Origin: Bradyrhizobium sp. WSM471
Lineage (GTDB): Bacteria > Pseudomonadota > Alphaproteobacteria > Rhizobiales > Xanthobacteraceae
Length of the DNA: 64,000 bases
Direction: 5' to 3'
Assembly: GCF_000244915.1 (NCBI RefSeq)
Contig: NZ_CM001442.1
Coordinates: forward strand, 5,270,001 to 5,334,000
Shown here: positions 26,475-35,401 of the stretch, one piece after another
Position numbering within the stretch: position 1 is the stretch's first letter
Layout: each line of letters begins with the position of its first letter
Position numbers and translations under genes: made by a program
The notes under the pieces: generated by a model
The model's input: the letters and a program-made list of their open reading frames with translations, nothing else
What the model was told of the DNA's origin: nothing
Databases searched by the model: none

Positions 26475-27980
26475 ATGACACGCATCGCCGTCGGCGGCTT
26501 CCTGCACGAGACCAACACCTTCGCTCCGACGAAGGCGACCTTCGCGGACTTCCAGCACGGCGGCGGCTGGCCGGCGATGACGCAAGGTCCCGACGTGCTG
26601 AAGGTGATGCGCCGCATCAATGTCGGTCTCGCCGGTTTCGTCGACAGCGCCGAGGCCAACGGCTGGGAACTCGTTCCGACAATTGCCTGCGGCGCGAGTC
26701 CTTCGGCGCACGTCACCAGGGACGCCTTCGAGCGCATTGTCAAAGCGATGATCGACGGCATCGCGGCCGCCGGCCCGATCGACGCCGTCTATCTCGATCT
26801 GCACGGCGCCATGGTCACGGAACATCTCGACGACGGCGAAGGCGAGATCCTGGCGCGCGTGCGACGCGTCATCGGCAAGGACATTCCGCTGGTCACCAGC
26901 CTCGATCTGCACGCCAACGTCACCCCCGAGATGATGGAGCATGCGGACGCGCTGATCGCCTACCGCACCTATCCCCATGTCGACATGGCCGAGACCGGCC
27001 GCGCCTGCGCGCAACATCTCGCATTGCTTCTGAAGACAAAGCAGCGTCTCGCAAAGGCCTTCCGGCAATTGCCGTTCCTGATCCCGATCAGCTGGCAGTG
27101 CACCAACGACCAGCCGACCAAGGGCATCTACGAAAAACTTGCCGCGCTGGAGAGCGACGCGGTTCCGACGCTGTCCTTCGCGCCCGGCTTCCCCGCCGCC
27201 GATTTTCGCGATTGCGGGCCGAGCGTGTTCGCCTATGGCAAGACGCAAGCCGATGCCGACCGCGCGGCGGATGCGATCGTGAAGCTGATCGAGAGCCACG
27301 AGGACGATTTCGACGGCAAGATCTGGTCACCCGATGACGGCGTGCGTCACGCGATGGAACTCTCGAAGGGCGCGAGCAAGCCGATCATCATCGCCGACAC
27401 CCAGGACAATCCCGGCGCCGGCGGCGATTCCGACACGACGGGCATGCTGCGCGCGCTGGTGCGCAACAAGGCGAGTGCTGCGACCGGCGCGATCTACGAT
27501 CCGGCATCGGCGAAAGCCGCGCATGAAGCCGGCGTCGGGGCGACCGTCTCGCTGTCGCTCGGCGGCAAGTCCGGCATTCCCGGCGACGAGCCCTATCGCG
27601 AAACCTTCGTGGTCGAAAAGCTCTCCGACGGCCGCTTCATCGCGCCCGGGCCTTATTATGGCGGCCGAGAGATGGAGATGGGCCCCTCCGCCTGCCTGCG
27701 GATCGGCGATGTCCGAATCGTCGTCTCCTCGCACAAGGCGCAACTCGCCGACCAGGCGATGTACCGCTATGTCGGCATCGAACCGACCGAAGAGAAGATT
27801 CTGGTCAACAAGAGCTCGGTGCACTTCCGCGCCGATTTCGAGCCGATCGCGGAAAAGCTGATGATCTGCGCCGCCCCCGGCGCGATGCCCGCCGACACAG
27901 CCACGCTGCCATGGACGCGCCTACGGCCGGGCATCCGCATCAAGCCGAACGGCCCGGTTTTCACTCCCTCCTCACGCTAA
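26475..27980 (+). CDS. M81 family metallopeptidase (MlrC-like)
   Basis: A 501-aa protein of the MlrC family, named after the enzyme that finishes breakdown of the cyclic peptide microcystin. Conserved parts are GGFLHETNTFAP (residues 7-18), YLDLHGAMVTEH (metal ligands Asp/His), TSLDLHANVTPEM and the C-terminal DTQDNPGAGGDSD. ATG 26475 is used; a TTG one codon earlier is also possible. No signal peptide, so cytoplasmic. With the Dpp-type importer upstream and M20 and amidase genes downstream it is probably one step in breaking an imported peptide or amide; microcystin itself is not implied. Confidence 0.9.
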   Translation: MTRIAVGGFLHETNTFAPTKATFADFQHGGGWPAMTQGPDVLKVMRRINVGLAGFVDSAEANGWELVPTIACGASPSAHVTRDAFERIVKAMIDGIAAAGPIDAVYLDLHGAMVTEHLDDGEGEILARVRRVIGKDIPLVTSLDLHANVTPEMMEHADALIAYRTYPHVDMAETGRACAQHLALLLKTKQRLAKAFRQLPFLIPISWQCTNDQPTKGIYEKLAALESDAVPTLSFAPGFPAADFRDCGPSVFAYGKTQADADRAADAIVKLIESHEDDFDGKIWSPDDGVRHAMELSKGASKPIIIADTQDNPGAGGDSDTTGMLRALVRNKASAATGAIYDPASAKAAHEAGVGATVSLSLGGKSGIPGDEPYRETFVVEKLSDGRFIAPGPYYGGREMEMGPSACLRIGDVRIVVSSHKAQLADQAMYRYVGIEPTEEKILVNKSSVHFRADFEPIAEKLMICAAPGAMPADTATLPWTRLRPGIRIKPNGPVFTPSSR

Positions 27981-27993
27981 CTGGACAGAACAC

Positions 27994-29166
27994 ATGCCCA
28001 CGATCGACCGCATCGACGGCTATGCCGACGAACTCACAGCTATCAGGCGCGACCTTCACGCCCATCCGGAAATCGGGTTCGAGGAAGTGCGCACCTCCGG
28101 AATCGTCGCGGACAAGCTGAAGAGCTGGGGTATCGAGGTGCATCGCGGTCTCGGCGGCACCGGCGTGATCGGCGTCATCAAGGGCAAGGGTTCGGGCGGC
28201 AAGCGTATCGGGCTTCGCGCCGACATGGACGCGCTGCCGATGGAGGAGAACACCAATCTGAAATGGAGCTCGAAAATCCCGGGCCGTTTCCACGGCTGTG
28301 GCCATGACGGCCACACCACCATGCTGCTCGGAACCGCGCGCTACCTGGCCGAGACCAAAAACTTCGACGGTACAGTACACCTGATCTTCCAGCCGGCCGA
28401 GGAAGGCCTCGGCGGCGCCCGCGCCATGATCAAGGACGGGCTGTTTGAGAAATTTCCGTGCGACGAGCTTTACGGCCTGCACAACGCGCCCGACCTCAAC
28501 CACGGCGAGATCGCGATCCTGCCCGGCCCTGCGATGGCCAGCGCCGACTTCTTCGATCTCCGCATCACCGGCTATGGCGCGCACGGCGCGATGCCCGAAC
28601 GCTCCAAGGACGCCGTGATCATCGCGACCACGCTGGCGCAGGCGATCCAGACCATTGTCAGCCGCAACGTCGAGCCGCTGCAGGCCGCCGTCGTCTCGAT
28701 CACGCAGATTCACGCCGGTTCGGCGTACAACGTCATCCCCGGCGACGCGCATCTTTGCGGCACCATCCGCACTTTCTCGAAAGAAGTCCGCACTCTGATC
28801 AGCGAACGCATTCGCACGATCTGCGCCGGCATCGCGAGCGCCTATCAGTGCGTGATCGACGTCGACATCCGCGACACCTTCGATGTGCTGGTCAACCAGG
28901 TCGAGCAGTCCAAGGTGGTCGAGGAGGTCGCGCGCACCATCGTCGACCCCGCCAACGTGATCACCCGCGCCCAGCCGAAGATGGGCAGCGAGGATTTTGC
29001 CGACATGCTGCAAACCATTCCCGGCGCCTATTTCTGGGTCGGCCACGACGGCTCGGTACCCGTGCACAATCCCGGCTTCGTGCTCGACGACAAGATCCTG
29101 CCGATCGGTGCCAGCATGTTCGCCCGGATCATCGAGACCCGTATGCCGGTGGGTGCCCATGCATAA
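27994..29166 (+). CDS. M20 family amidohydrolase (hippurate hydrolase-like)
   Basis: A 390-aa zinc hydrolase of the HipO/IAA-amino-acid hydrolase branch. It shows IRRDLHAHPEIGFEE at the N-terminus, GLRADMDALPM, the metal-binding HGCGHDGHTTMLLG, FQPAEEGLGGA, and a late MGSEDFADM. Such enzymes cleave N-acyl amino acids (hippurate, indole-acetyl amino acids). Starts 13 bp after the MlrC-like gene and its last 8 bp overlap the amidase start, so it is translationally coupled. Confidence 0.93.
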   Translation: MPTIDRIDGYADELTAIRRDLHAHPEIGFEEVRTSGIVADKLKSWGIEVHRGLGGTGVIGVIKGKGSGGKRIGLRADMDALPMEENTNLKWSSKIPGRFHGCGHDGHTTMLLGTARYLAETKNFDGTVHLIFQPAEEGLGGARAMIKDGLFEKFPCDELYGLHNAPDLNHGEIAILPGPAMASADFFDLRITGYGAHGAMPERSKDAVIIATTLAQAIQTIVSRNVEPLQAAVVSITQIHAGSAYNVIPGDAHLCGTIRTFSKEVRTLISERIRTICAGIASAYQCVIDVDIRDTFDVLVNQVEQSKVVEEVARTIVDPANVITRAQPKMGSEDFADMLQTIPGAYFWVGHDGSVPVHNPGFVLDDKILPIGASMFARIIETRMPVGAHA

Positions 29167-30580
29167 AAAGGGTGTCGAAGAGGAAGTCACCTCGCTGCAC
29201 GATCTCTCCGCGGTCGACCTGATCGCGGGCTATCGCGCCAAGCAGTTCTCGCCGAGCGAGGTGCTGGAAGACGTACTCGCGCACGTCGCCGCGTGGGAGC
29301 CGCACCTCAAGGCGCTTTATGCATTTGATCCCGACGGTGCGCGCGAGGCCGCGAAGGCCTCGACCGCACGCTGGTCCGGGGGCGAGCCGTCCGGCGCGCT
29401 CGACGGCGTGCCGGTGACGGTGAAGGACAATATCGCGACCAAGGGCGTGCCGGTGCCGCTGGGCGCGGCCAGCGTCAAGCTCGTGCCGGCCGAGAAGGAC
29501 GCACCACCGGCCGCGCGCCTGCGCGAGGCCGGTGCGATCATCTTCGCCAAGACCACCATGCCCGATTACGGCATGCTGTCCTCGGGGCTCTCCAGCTTTC
29601 ATGCGCTCGCGCGCAATCCCTGGGACCTCTCCAAGAATCCCGGCGGCTCCAGCGCCGGCGCGGGCGCCGCGGCGGCGGCCGGCTATGGTCCGCTGCATCT
29701 CGGGACCGATATCGGCGGCTCGGTCCGGCTGCCCGCGGGCTGGTGCGGCCTTGTCGGGTTGAAACCGAGCTTTGGCCGCGTGCCGATCGATCCCACCTAC
29801 GTCGGCCGCGTCGCCGGTCCCATGACCCGCACAGTCGACGATTGCGCGCTGATGATGAGCGTGATCGCAAAACCCGACCGGCGCGACGGCACGAGCCTGC
29901 CCGCGGAGCCCCTCAACTGGAAGGTGCCGGAGAAATCCCCGCGCAAACTCCGCATCGGATTGATGCTCGATCCCGGCGTTGGCCTGGCGCTGGAGAAACC
30001 AGTGCGCGAGGTCGCTGTGAAGGCGGCGAAAGCGTTCGAATCCGCAGGGGCCGTCGTCACCGAGGTCGACGGCATCCTCACGCGCGAGATGCTCGACGGC
30101 CTCGACAACTTTTGGCGCGCACGGATGTGGGATGATCTGTCGAAGCTGACGCCCGCCGAACAGGCAAAGGTGCTGCCCTACATTTTCAAGTGGGGCGAAT
30201 CCGGCGCGAAGCTCTCGGGTGTCGACGTCATCAGGGGCTTCAACCAGACCATGGCAATCCGCGCTGCGGCATCAAAGCTGTTCTGCGAGCTCGACTATGT
30301 GATCTCGCCGACCGCGCCGAACGTGAACTATCCGGCGGAGTGGGCCTCGCCGACCAACGATCCCATGAAGCCGTTCGAACACATCGCCTATACCGTGCCA
30401 TGGAATATGTCGGAAAATCCGGCGATCTCCATTAACGGCGGCTTCGACCCCAAGGGTTTTCCCATCGGCGTGCAGATCGTCGGCCGCCGCTTCGACGATA
30501 TCGGCGTGCTTGGCATGGCCAAGGCATTTGAAAGCCTGCGCGGGCCGCAGAAGCCCTGGCCGAGCCCTCCGGCGAAGTAA
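29159..30580 (+). CDS. Amidase (amidase signature family)
   Basis: A 473-aa serine hydrolase with the amidase-signature triad: Lys89 (VTVKDNIATKG), cis-Ser164/165 (GGSSAGAGAAAAAG) and Ser188 (GTDIGGSVRLPAG). It hydrolyses carboxamides to acid and ammonia; the precise substrate is unknown. ATG 29159 overlaps the preceding stop (ATGCATAA). Last gene of the peptide/amide operon. A much longer in-frame opening to 28997 lies inside the M20 gene and is rejected. GatA is a relative, but there are no gatB/gatC neighbours. Confidence 0.92.
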   Translation: MHKKGVEEEVTSLHDLSAVDLIAGYRAKQFSPSEVLEDVLAHVAAWEPHLKALYAFDPDGAREAAKASTARWSGGEPSGALDGVPVTVKDNIATKGVPVPLGAASVKLVPAEKDAPPAARLREAGAIIFAKTTMPDYGMLSSGLSSFHALARNPWDLSKNPGGSSAGAGAAAAAGYGPLHLGTDIGGSVRLPAGWCGLVGLKPSFGRVPIDPTYVGRVAGPMTRTVDDCALMMSVIAKPDRRDGTSLPAEPLNWKVPEKSPRKLRIGLMLDPGVGLALEKPVREVAVKAAKAFESAGAVVTEVDGILTREMLDGLDNFWRARMWDDLSKLTPAEQAKVLPYIFKWGESGAKLSGVDVIRGFNQTMAIRAAASKLFCELDYVISPTAPNVNYPAEWASPTNDPMKPFEHIAYTVPWNMSENPAISINGGFDPKGFPIGVQIVGRRFDDIGVLGMAKAFESLRGPQKPWPSPPAK

Positions 30581-30591
30581 TCTACATACTC

Positions 30592-30681
30592 CGTCATGGC
30601 CGGGCTTGTCCCGGCCATCCACGTCTATACGCTTGCACCGAAGCAAGTACGTGGATGCCCGGGACAAGCCCGGGCATGACG
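30592..30681. repeat. Palindromic repeat, family D
   Basis: A 90-bp palindrome of two hairpin halves. Left half has GGCCGGG-CTTGT-CCCGGCC, right half (read in reverse) GCCCGGG-CTTGT-CCCGGGC. The differences between halves are compensated within each stem. Outer ends are CGTCATG and CATGACG. Lies between the amidase and crotonase genes. Confidence 0.9.
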
Positions 30682-30727
30682 GCAGGCTGCGTAGCAACCA
30701 ATAACAAAGAAAAGGAAGGAAACCACC

Positions 30728-31618
30728 ATGGCGTATGAGACGATCAAATACGAGGTCGCCGAGCAGATCCTCACCATCACGCTGAACCGGCCCGACAAGC
30801 TCAACGCCTTCAACGCGCAGATGCAAGGAGAGCTGATCGACGCGTTCGACGCCGCCGACAAGGACGACGACGTCCGCGCCATCATCGTCACAGGCGCCGG
30901 CCGCGGTTTTTGCGCGGGCGCAGACCTTTCGTCTGGCGCCGACACTTTCGATCGCGACGCGCGGCGCGGGCCCGTCAAACGCTTCGCCGACGGCAAGGTC
31001 GACTACAGCGATTCCCAGGTGCGCGACGGCGGCGGCCAGGTGACGTTGCGCATCTTCAAATGCCTGAAGCCGGTGATTGCCGCGGTGAACGGTCCCGCGG
31101 TCGGCATCGGCGTCACCATGCAGCTCGCGATGGACATCCGCATCGCGTCCGAGGCCGCGCGCTTTGGCTTCGTGTTCTCCCAGCGCGGCATCGTGCCCGA
31201 GGCCGCCTCGAGTTGGTTCCTGCCGCGCATCGTCGGCATCTCGCAGGCGCTGGAATGGTGCTATTCGGGCCGCGTCTTCCCGGCGCAGGAAGCCCTCGCC
31301 GGTCGCCTCGTCAGCAAGGTCGTAGCCCCAGACGATCTGCTGCCGACGGCCCGCGCGCTCGCCAAGGAATTCGCGGCGAAGACGGCGCCGGTGTCGGTGG
31401 CGCTGATCCGCCAGATGATGTGGCGCATGATGGGGGCCGACGATCCGATGGAAGCGCACAAGGTCGACAGCCGTGGCATCTACGCCCGCGGCCGCTCCGA
31501 GGACGTCAAGGAAGGTGTGGTGTCGTTCCTGGAAAAGCGCCCTGCGCAGTTCAAGAACAAGGTATCGAGCGACATGCCCGACTATTTCCCGTGGTGGACC
31601 GAGCGGGAGTATAAGTAG
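30728..31618 (+). CDS. Enoyl-CoA hydratase/isomerase (crotonase) family protein
   Basis: A 296-aa cytoplasmic crotonase-fold enzyme. It has the N-terminal LNRPDKLNAFNAQMQ, first oxyanion-hole loop AGRGFCAGADLS, and second loop AAVNGPAVGIGVTMQLAMDIRIAS. Position of the second acid is VPEAASSW (Glu), typical of hydratases. AAGGAAGG precedes ATG 30728. It probably acts in fatty-acid or aromatic-acid CoA breakdown; paralogues are many, so no symbol is given. Confidence 0.92.
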   Translation: MAYETIKYEVAEQILTITLNRPDKLNAFNAQMQGELIDAFDAADKDDDVRAIIVTGAGRGFCAGADLSSGADTFDRDARRGPVKRFADGKVDYSDSQVRDGGGQVTLRIFKCLKPVIAAVNGPAVGIGVTMQLAMDIRIASEAARFGFVFSQRGIVPEAASSWFLPRIVGISQALEWCYSGRVFPAQEALAGRLVSKVVAPDDLLPTARALAKEFAAKTAPVSVALIRQMMWRMMGADDPMEAHKVDSRGIYARGRSEDVKEGVVSFLEKRPAQFKNKVSSDMPDYFPWWTEREYK

Positions 31619-31623
31619 CTCGC

Positions 31624-31722
31624 CGTCATTCCGGGGCTCGCAAAGCGAGAACTCTGGTGCGCACTTGCGCACCTGAGAATCTCGAGATTCCGGGTTCGCC
31701 CTACGGGCGCCCCGGAATGACG
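31624..31722. repeat. Palindromic repeat, family A copy 1
   Basis: A 99-bp element with ends CGTCATTCCGGGG and CCCCGGAATGACG and central ATCTCGAGAT. Three inner hairpins are seen: CTCGC-AAA-GCGAG, GTGCGCA-CT-TGCGCAC and GCCC-TAC-GGGC. Related to 39355-39435 and to the split copy around 50457-50852. Lies between two convergent genes. Confidence 0.9.
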
Positions 31723-31732
31723 GTAATAGGGG

Positions 31733-32710
31733 TCACTCCATCACCAACGCGACCCGCCCAATCGCCTTGCGGTCGATCAGCAGCCGCATCGCCTTTGCAA
31801 CCTCCTCCAGCGGCAGGCGGTGCGAGACGTTGGGCCGCAGCTTGCCCTCCTCTGCCCATTGGAGCAGCGCCTTCAGCCGCACCTCACCGAGCGCGGGATT
31901 TTTCCGTACCGCTTCGCCCGCGCGCACGCCGAGCACGCTCGCGCCCTTGATCAGCAAGAGATTGGTTTTCGCCGAGCCGATGCCGCCGGTGAAGCCGATC
32001 ACCAGCAGCCGAGCGCCCCAGTTGATACAGCGCATCGAATTCTCGAACACTTCGCCGCCGACGGGATCGAACACGACGTCGGCACCGCGACCGTCGGTGA
32101 TGCGCTTGACAGCGTCACGAAACGGCTCGCGGTCGTAGCGCACGAGATGATCGGCGCCGCGCGCCTTGGCGATCGCGAGCTTTTCGTCGCTGGACGCCGT
32201 CGCGATCACGGTCGCACCCAGCATCTTGCCGATCTCCACGGCAGCAAGGCCGACGCCCCCGCCGGCGCCATGCACCAGCAGCACCTCGCCCGGCGCAACC
32301 CGGCCGCGATCGATCAGCGCATGATAGGCGGTGCCGTGCCCGGCGAGATAGGTCGCAGCTTCCGCATAATCGAACGTCGATGGCATCGGCGTGAGCTGCG
32401 ACGGCATCACCACGGCTTCATCGGCGAAGGCGCCGTGCCGCATCTTGACGATGACCTTGTCGCCGACGGCGACGCCTCTCGCCTCTGCGCCAACCTCGGT
32501 CACGTCGCCGGCTGCCTCCATCCCCGGCGTAAACGGCAGCTCCGGCTTGAGCTGGTATTCGCCGGCCACCATCAGCACGTCGGGAAAATTCAGGCCAGCG
32601 GCACGGATCGCGACGCGGACGTGGCCCGGCTTCAGGTCGCGCGACGGAAACTCTTCGAGCTGCAATTTTTCGGGCGCGCCGAGCGCGCGGCAGACGACAG
32701 CCCGCACCAT
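31733..32710 (-). CDS. NADPH:quinone oxidoreductase family protein (MDR)
   Basis: A 325-aa zinc-independent medium-chain dehydrogenase/reductase. N-terminal GroES-like domain (AGLNFPDVLMVAGEYQ, then PFTPGMEAAGDVTEVG), followed by the nucleotide-binding motif HGAGGGVGLAAVEIGK and the GADHLVRYDR region. No catalytic or structural zinc cysteines, as in quinone reductases and enoyl-type MDRs. Its ATG overlaps the stop of the DsbA-fold isomerase gene by one base, so the two are one unit. Confidence 0.92.
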   Translation of the reverse strand: MVRAVVCRALGAPEKLQLEEFPSRDLKPGHVRVAIRAAGLNFPDVLMVAGEYQLKPELPFTPGMEAAGDVTEVGAEARGVAVGDKVIVKMRHGAFADEAVVMPSQLTPMPSTFDYAEAATYLAGHGTAYHALIDRGRVAPGEVLLVHGAGGGVGLAAVEIGKMLGATVIATASSDEKLAIAKARGADHLVRYDREPFRDAVKRITDGRGADVVFDPVGGEVFENSMRCINWGARLLVIGFTGGIGSAKTNLLLIKGASVLGVRAGEAVRKNPALGEVRLKALLQWAEEGKLRPNVSHRLPLEEVAKAMRLLIDRKAIGRVALVME

Positions 32711-33315
32711 CAGGCCGCGCCCGCCTTGCGCAGCAGAGCCTCGCGGATCAACGGCAGGCGGTCATTGCCGAAATACATGTCGGTCTTGCCGACGAAGATC
32801 GTCGGCGACCCAAAACCGCCGCGGGCGACGACCTCTTCGGTGTTGGCCTTGAGCTGGTCCTTAATCCCCTGCCCCGAAATGCCCGCAAAGAATTTCTGCT
32901 CGTCGAGGCCCACCTTCCTGCAGATCTCGGCGAGCACTGCGTCCTGCGAGATGTCCTTGTCTTGGCCCCAATAGGCCTCGAACACCGCCGTGGCGAAAGG
33001 CACCGTTTCCTGCCCGAGCCAGATGCAGCCGCGCATCGCCTTCACGCTGTTTACCGGAAACACCGTCGGCGGCATCTTGATCGCGAGACCGGCCGAGCGC
33101 GACCAGTCGGCAAGGTCCTTTTTCATGTAGCGCGCCTTCAGCGGCACCGGTGTCTCACGCTGCGCATAGACACTTGGGTTGACCGTATTGAAGATGCCGC
33201 CCACCAGGATCGGCCGCCAGATGATCTCCACGCCAACCTCCCTGGCCAGCGGCTGGATGTTGTGGAAGGCGAGATAGGTCCAGGGGCTGGAACAGTCGAA
33301 AAAGAATTCGATCAT
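32710..33315 (-). CDS. 2-hydroxychromene-2-carboxylate isomerase family protein (DsbA fold)
   Basis: A 201-aa cytoplasmic kappa-GST/DsbA-fold protein. The N-terminus IEFFFDCSSPWTYLA carries the active-site Ser-Pro region of NahD-type glutathione-dependent isomerases (no CXXC). FNTVNPSVYAQRETP and FGSPTIFVGKTDMYFGNDRLPLI are family-typical. NahD acts in naphthalene breakdown, but many members sit with unrelated genes. Translationally coupled to the quinone reductase gene. Confidence 0.88.
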   Translation of the reverse strand: MIEFFFDCSSPWTYLAFHNIQPLAREVGVEIIWRPILVGGIFNTVNPSVYAQRETPVPLKARYMKKDLADWSRSAGLAIKMPPTVFPVNSVKAMRGCIWLGQETVPFATAVFEAYWGQDKDISQDAVLAEICRKVGLDEQKFFAGISGQGIKDQLKANTEEVVARGGFGSPTIFVGKTDMYFGNDRLPLIREALLRKAGAA

Positions 33316-33425
33316 GGCGTTTCCCGTCCGGCGCCGCCGGTTTCGAGGCGACTTTTGTTGTTCTGTACCTCGACGTTAAGACATGGCAGGAAGGGGCGCA
33401 ATCATAACCCGCCGTGAGGGCCGCC

Positions 33426-34448
33426 ATGCTGTTTCCAACCACGATCGCCGGCTCCTTGCCGAAGCCGGAATGGCTCGCCGAACCCAACATGCTCTGGGCG
33501 CCCTGGAAGTCGCAGGGCGAGGAGCTCGTCCGCGCCAAGCGCGATGCGACGATGCTTGCCGTCAAAGTCCAGGAGGATGCCGGCATCGACATCGTCACCG
33601 AGGGCGAGCAGGCCCGGCAGCATTTCGTCCACGGTTTCCTGGAGAAGATCGAGGGCATCGACTTCGCCCACAAGGTCGAGATGGGCATCCGCAAGGATCG
33701 CTACAAGGCGATGGTGCCGCAGGTCGTCGCCCCGCTCCGGCTGAAGAGCCGCGTCCACGCTGACGAGGCGCGCGTCGCCCGCGCGCACACGAGAAAGAAG
33801 CTGAAATTCACCCTGCCCGGCCCGATGACCATCATCGACACCATTGCCGATCGCTACTATGGCGACCGCGTCAAGATGGCCTTTGCGTTCGCCGAACTCC
33901 TAAACGAGGAAGCCAAGGCGCTCCAGGCCGACGGCGTCGATCTCGTGCAGTTCGACGAACCCGCGTTCAACGTCTACATGGACGAGGTCAACGATTGGGG
34001 CATCAAGGCGCTGGAGCGCGCCGCGCAGGGCCTGACCTGCGCCACCGCCGTGCATATCTGCTACGGCTACGGCATCAAGGCCAACACCGACTGGAAGGAA
34101 ACGCTCGGCGCGCAATGGCGGCAATACGAGCAGATCTTTCCCGCGATCGACGCCAGCCCGATCCAGCAGGTCGCGATCGAATGCCGCAACTCGAAGGTGC
34201 CGCTCGACCTGCTCGCCCTGCTCAAGACCAAGATCGTGCAGGCTGGCGTGATCGACGTCGCGAGCGACACGGTCGAGACCGCCGAGGATGTCGTGCAGGT
34301 GATCGACGCCGTTTCGAAATTCGTGCCCAAGAGCAACATCATCGCCACTACCAATTGCGGCATGGCGCCGATGCGGCGCGAGATCGCCGAAGCCAAGCTG
34401 ATGGCGCTCGGCGCCGGTGCCGCGCTGGCCCGCGAGAAGCTGGGTTGA
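33426..34448 (+). CDS. Short MetE-like protein (C-terminal methionine synthase domain only)
   Basis: A 340-aa barrel with only the catalytic half of cobalamin-independent methionine synthase. All four zinc ligands of MetE are visible: His and Cys in VHICYGYG, Glu in AIECRNSK, Cys in TTNCGMAPM. The N-terminal folate-binding half (about 400 aa) is absent. Such core-MetE proteins are thought to use methyl donors other than methyl-folate; the donor here is unknown. ATG 33426 (GAGGG site) is preferred to GTG 33414. A small secreted-protein gene follows 4 bp later. Confidence 0.85.
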   Translation: MLFPTTIAGSLPKPEWLAEPNMLWAPWKSQGEELVRAKRDATMLAVKVQEDAGIDIVTEGEQARQHFVHGFLEKIEGIDFAHKVEMGIRKDRYKAMVPQVVAPLRLKSRVHADEARVARAHTRKKLKFTLPGPMTIIDTIADRYYGDRVKMAFAFAELLNEEAKALQADGVDLVQFDEPAFNVYMDEVNDWGIKALERAAQGLTCATAVHICYGYGIKANTDWKETLGAQWRQYEQIFPAIDASPIQQVAIECRNSKVPLDLLALLKTKIVQAGVIDVASDTVETAEDVVQVIDAVSKFVPKSNIIATTNCGMAPMRREIAEAKLMALGAGAALAREKLG

Positions 34449-34452
34449 GGAT

Positions 34453-34680
34453 GTGATCCGTCTGGCGTTCACCATTGCAGCGCTTGCAGCGTTCGCGCTG
34501 CCTGCGCATGCAGAGGATCGTTCCGTGCTGCTCAATTGCAAAGCCATCGTGGAGCGTGCGTCGAAGGATGCGAATGTTGCGAGCGAAGCCGAGCTGACAC
34601 GGTGCCGCCAAGTGATCCGCGAATGGGCGTTGCGCGATGCGCGGACGACAGTGGATGAAAACGGTAAGCCGCTGCGCTAG
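34453..34680 (+). CDS. Small secreted protein
   Basis: A 75-aa protein starting at GTG 34453, with GAGG just upstream, 4 bp after the MetE-like stop. Signal peptide at residues 1-19 (IRLAFTIAALAAFALPAHA-ED). The mature part has two cysteines (LLNCKAIVERA, LTRCRQVIREW) and is helical. Its TAG stop is shared as the CTAG palindrome with the convergent gene's stop. Family unknown. Confidence 0.7.
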   Translation: MIRLAFTIAALAAFALPAHAEDRSVLLNCKAIVERASKDANVASEAELTRCRQVIREWALRDARTTVDENGKPLR

Positions 34681-35294
34681 CTGCGCGCGGTCGGATGCAG
34701 CACAGGTTGATATCCAGCGATGATCGCGCGCAGCGTGGAAGGCGGCGTCAGCAACATCGGATGATCGAGGGCGCTCGAATGCGGGGCGTAACCCGCGGAT
34801 GACCACAGCAGCGCCTTGCCCTGCGCGACGAGGAAGCAGTCATCGCCCTGTTGCGCCATCGCGCCGTCGGGCAATTCCGCGAGCGGCATCGGCAGCGCGT
34901 GCAGCCGCTTCTTGGCACGATCGAGTCGTTCCCGATGCAGTACGGCATCCATCGCCTTGGCGCTGATGCCGCGGGCATTGTTGCCCATCTCCCATGCTGC
35001 GCGAAAGCGCTTCGCATCATCGCGGCGGCAGAAAAAGCAGGGCCGGTGACCTGCGGCAAAGGCCGTGGCCTCGTCGAGAAAGAACAGCTCGGTCCAGCTT
35101 CGCCGCGCCATCACGGGCCGCCGCCAGCCGCGGAATTCGCACAGGCAGGTGATCCAGGCCGGCGACGACCAGCGCTTTTTCAACAGCGTCTTCGTCGCGG
35201 GATCATGGATGATGCCGCGGTTGCCGGTGAACAGGCCGCGGTGCGGCGTGGCAATGATCTCGCCGGTCGGCGTGACGCGGTTTTGCAGGGGCAT
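34677..35294 (-). CDS. Conserved protein of unknown function
   Basis: A 205-aa cytoplasmic protein. Basic and Trp/Arg-rich N-terminal half (GLFTGNRGIIHDPATKTLLKK onward), a CLCEFRGWRRPVMARRSWTELFFLDEATAFAAGHRPCFFCRR segment with clustered cysteines that might bind metal, and a helical C-terminus. I believe it is a widespread rhizobial protein without an assigned role. It converges with the small secreted-protein gene with a 4-bp overlap. Confidence 0.7.
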   Translation of the reverse strand: MPLQNRVTPTGEIIATPHRGLFTGNRGIIHDPATKTLLKKRWSSPAWITCLCEFRGWRRPVMARRSWTELFFLDEATAFAAGHRPCFFCRRDDAKRFRAAWEMGNNARGISAKAMDAVLHRERLDRAKKRLHALPMPLAELPDGAMAQQGDDCFLVAQGKALLWSSAGYAPHSSALDHPMLLTPPSTLRAIIAGYQPVLHPTARS

Positions 35295-35307
35295 GGTCGC
35301 CTCCGCC

Positions 35308-35394
35308 CGTCATTGCGCGGAGCGAAGCGACGAAGCAATCCAGACTGTTTCCGCGGACACATTTCTGGATTGCTTCGCTGCGCTCGCAATGACG
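35308..35394. repeat. Palindromic repeat, family B copy 2
   Basis: Same layout and length as 24428-24514: CGTCATTGCG outer ends, GCAATCCAG/CTGGATTGC inner arms, with CCGCGGAC in the middle. Lies between two leftward genes. Confidence 0.9.
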
Positions 35395-35401
35395 GTGATA
35401 C

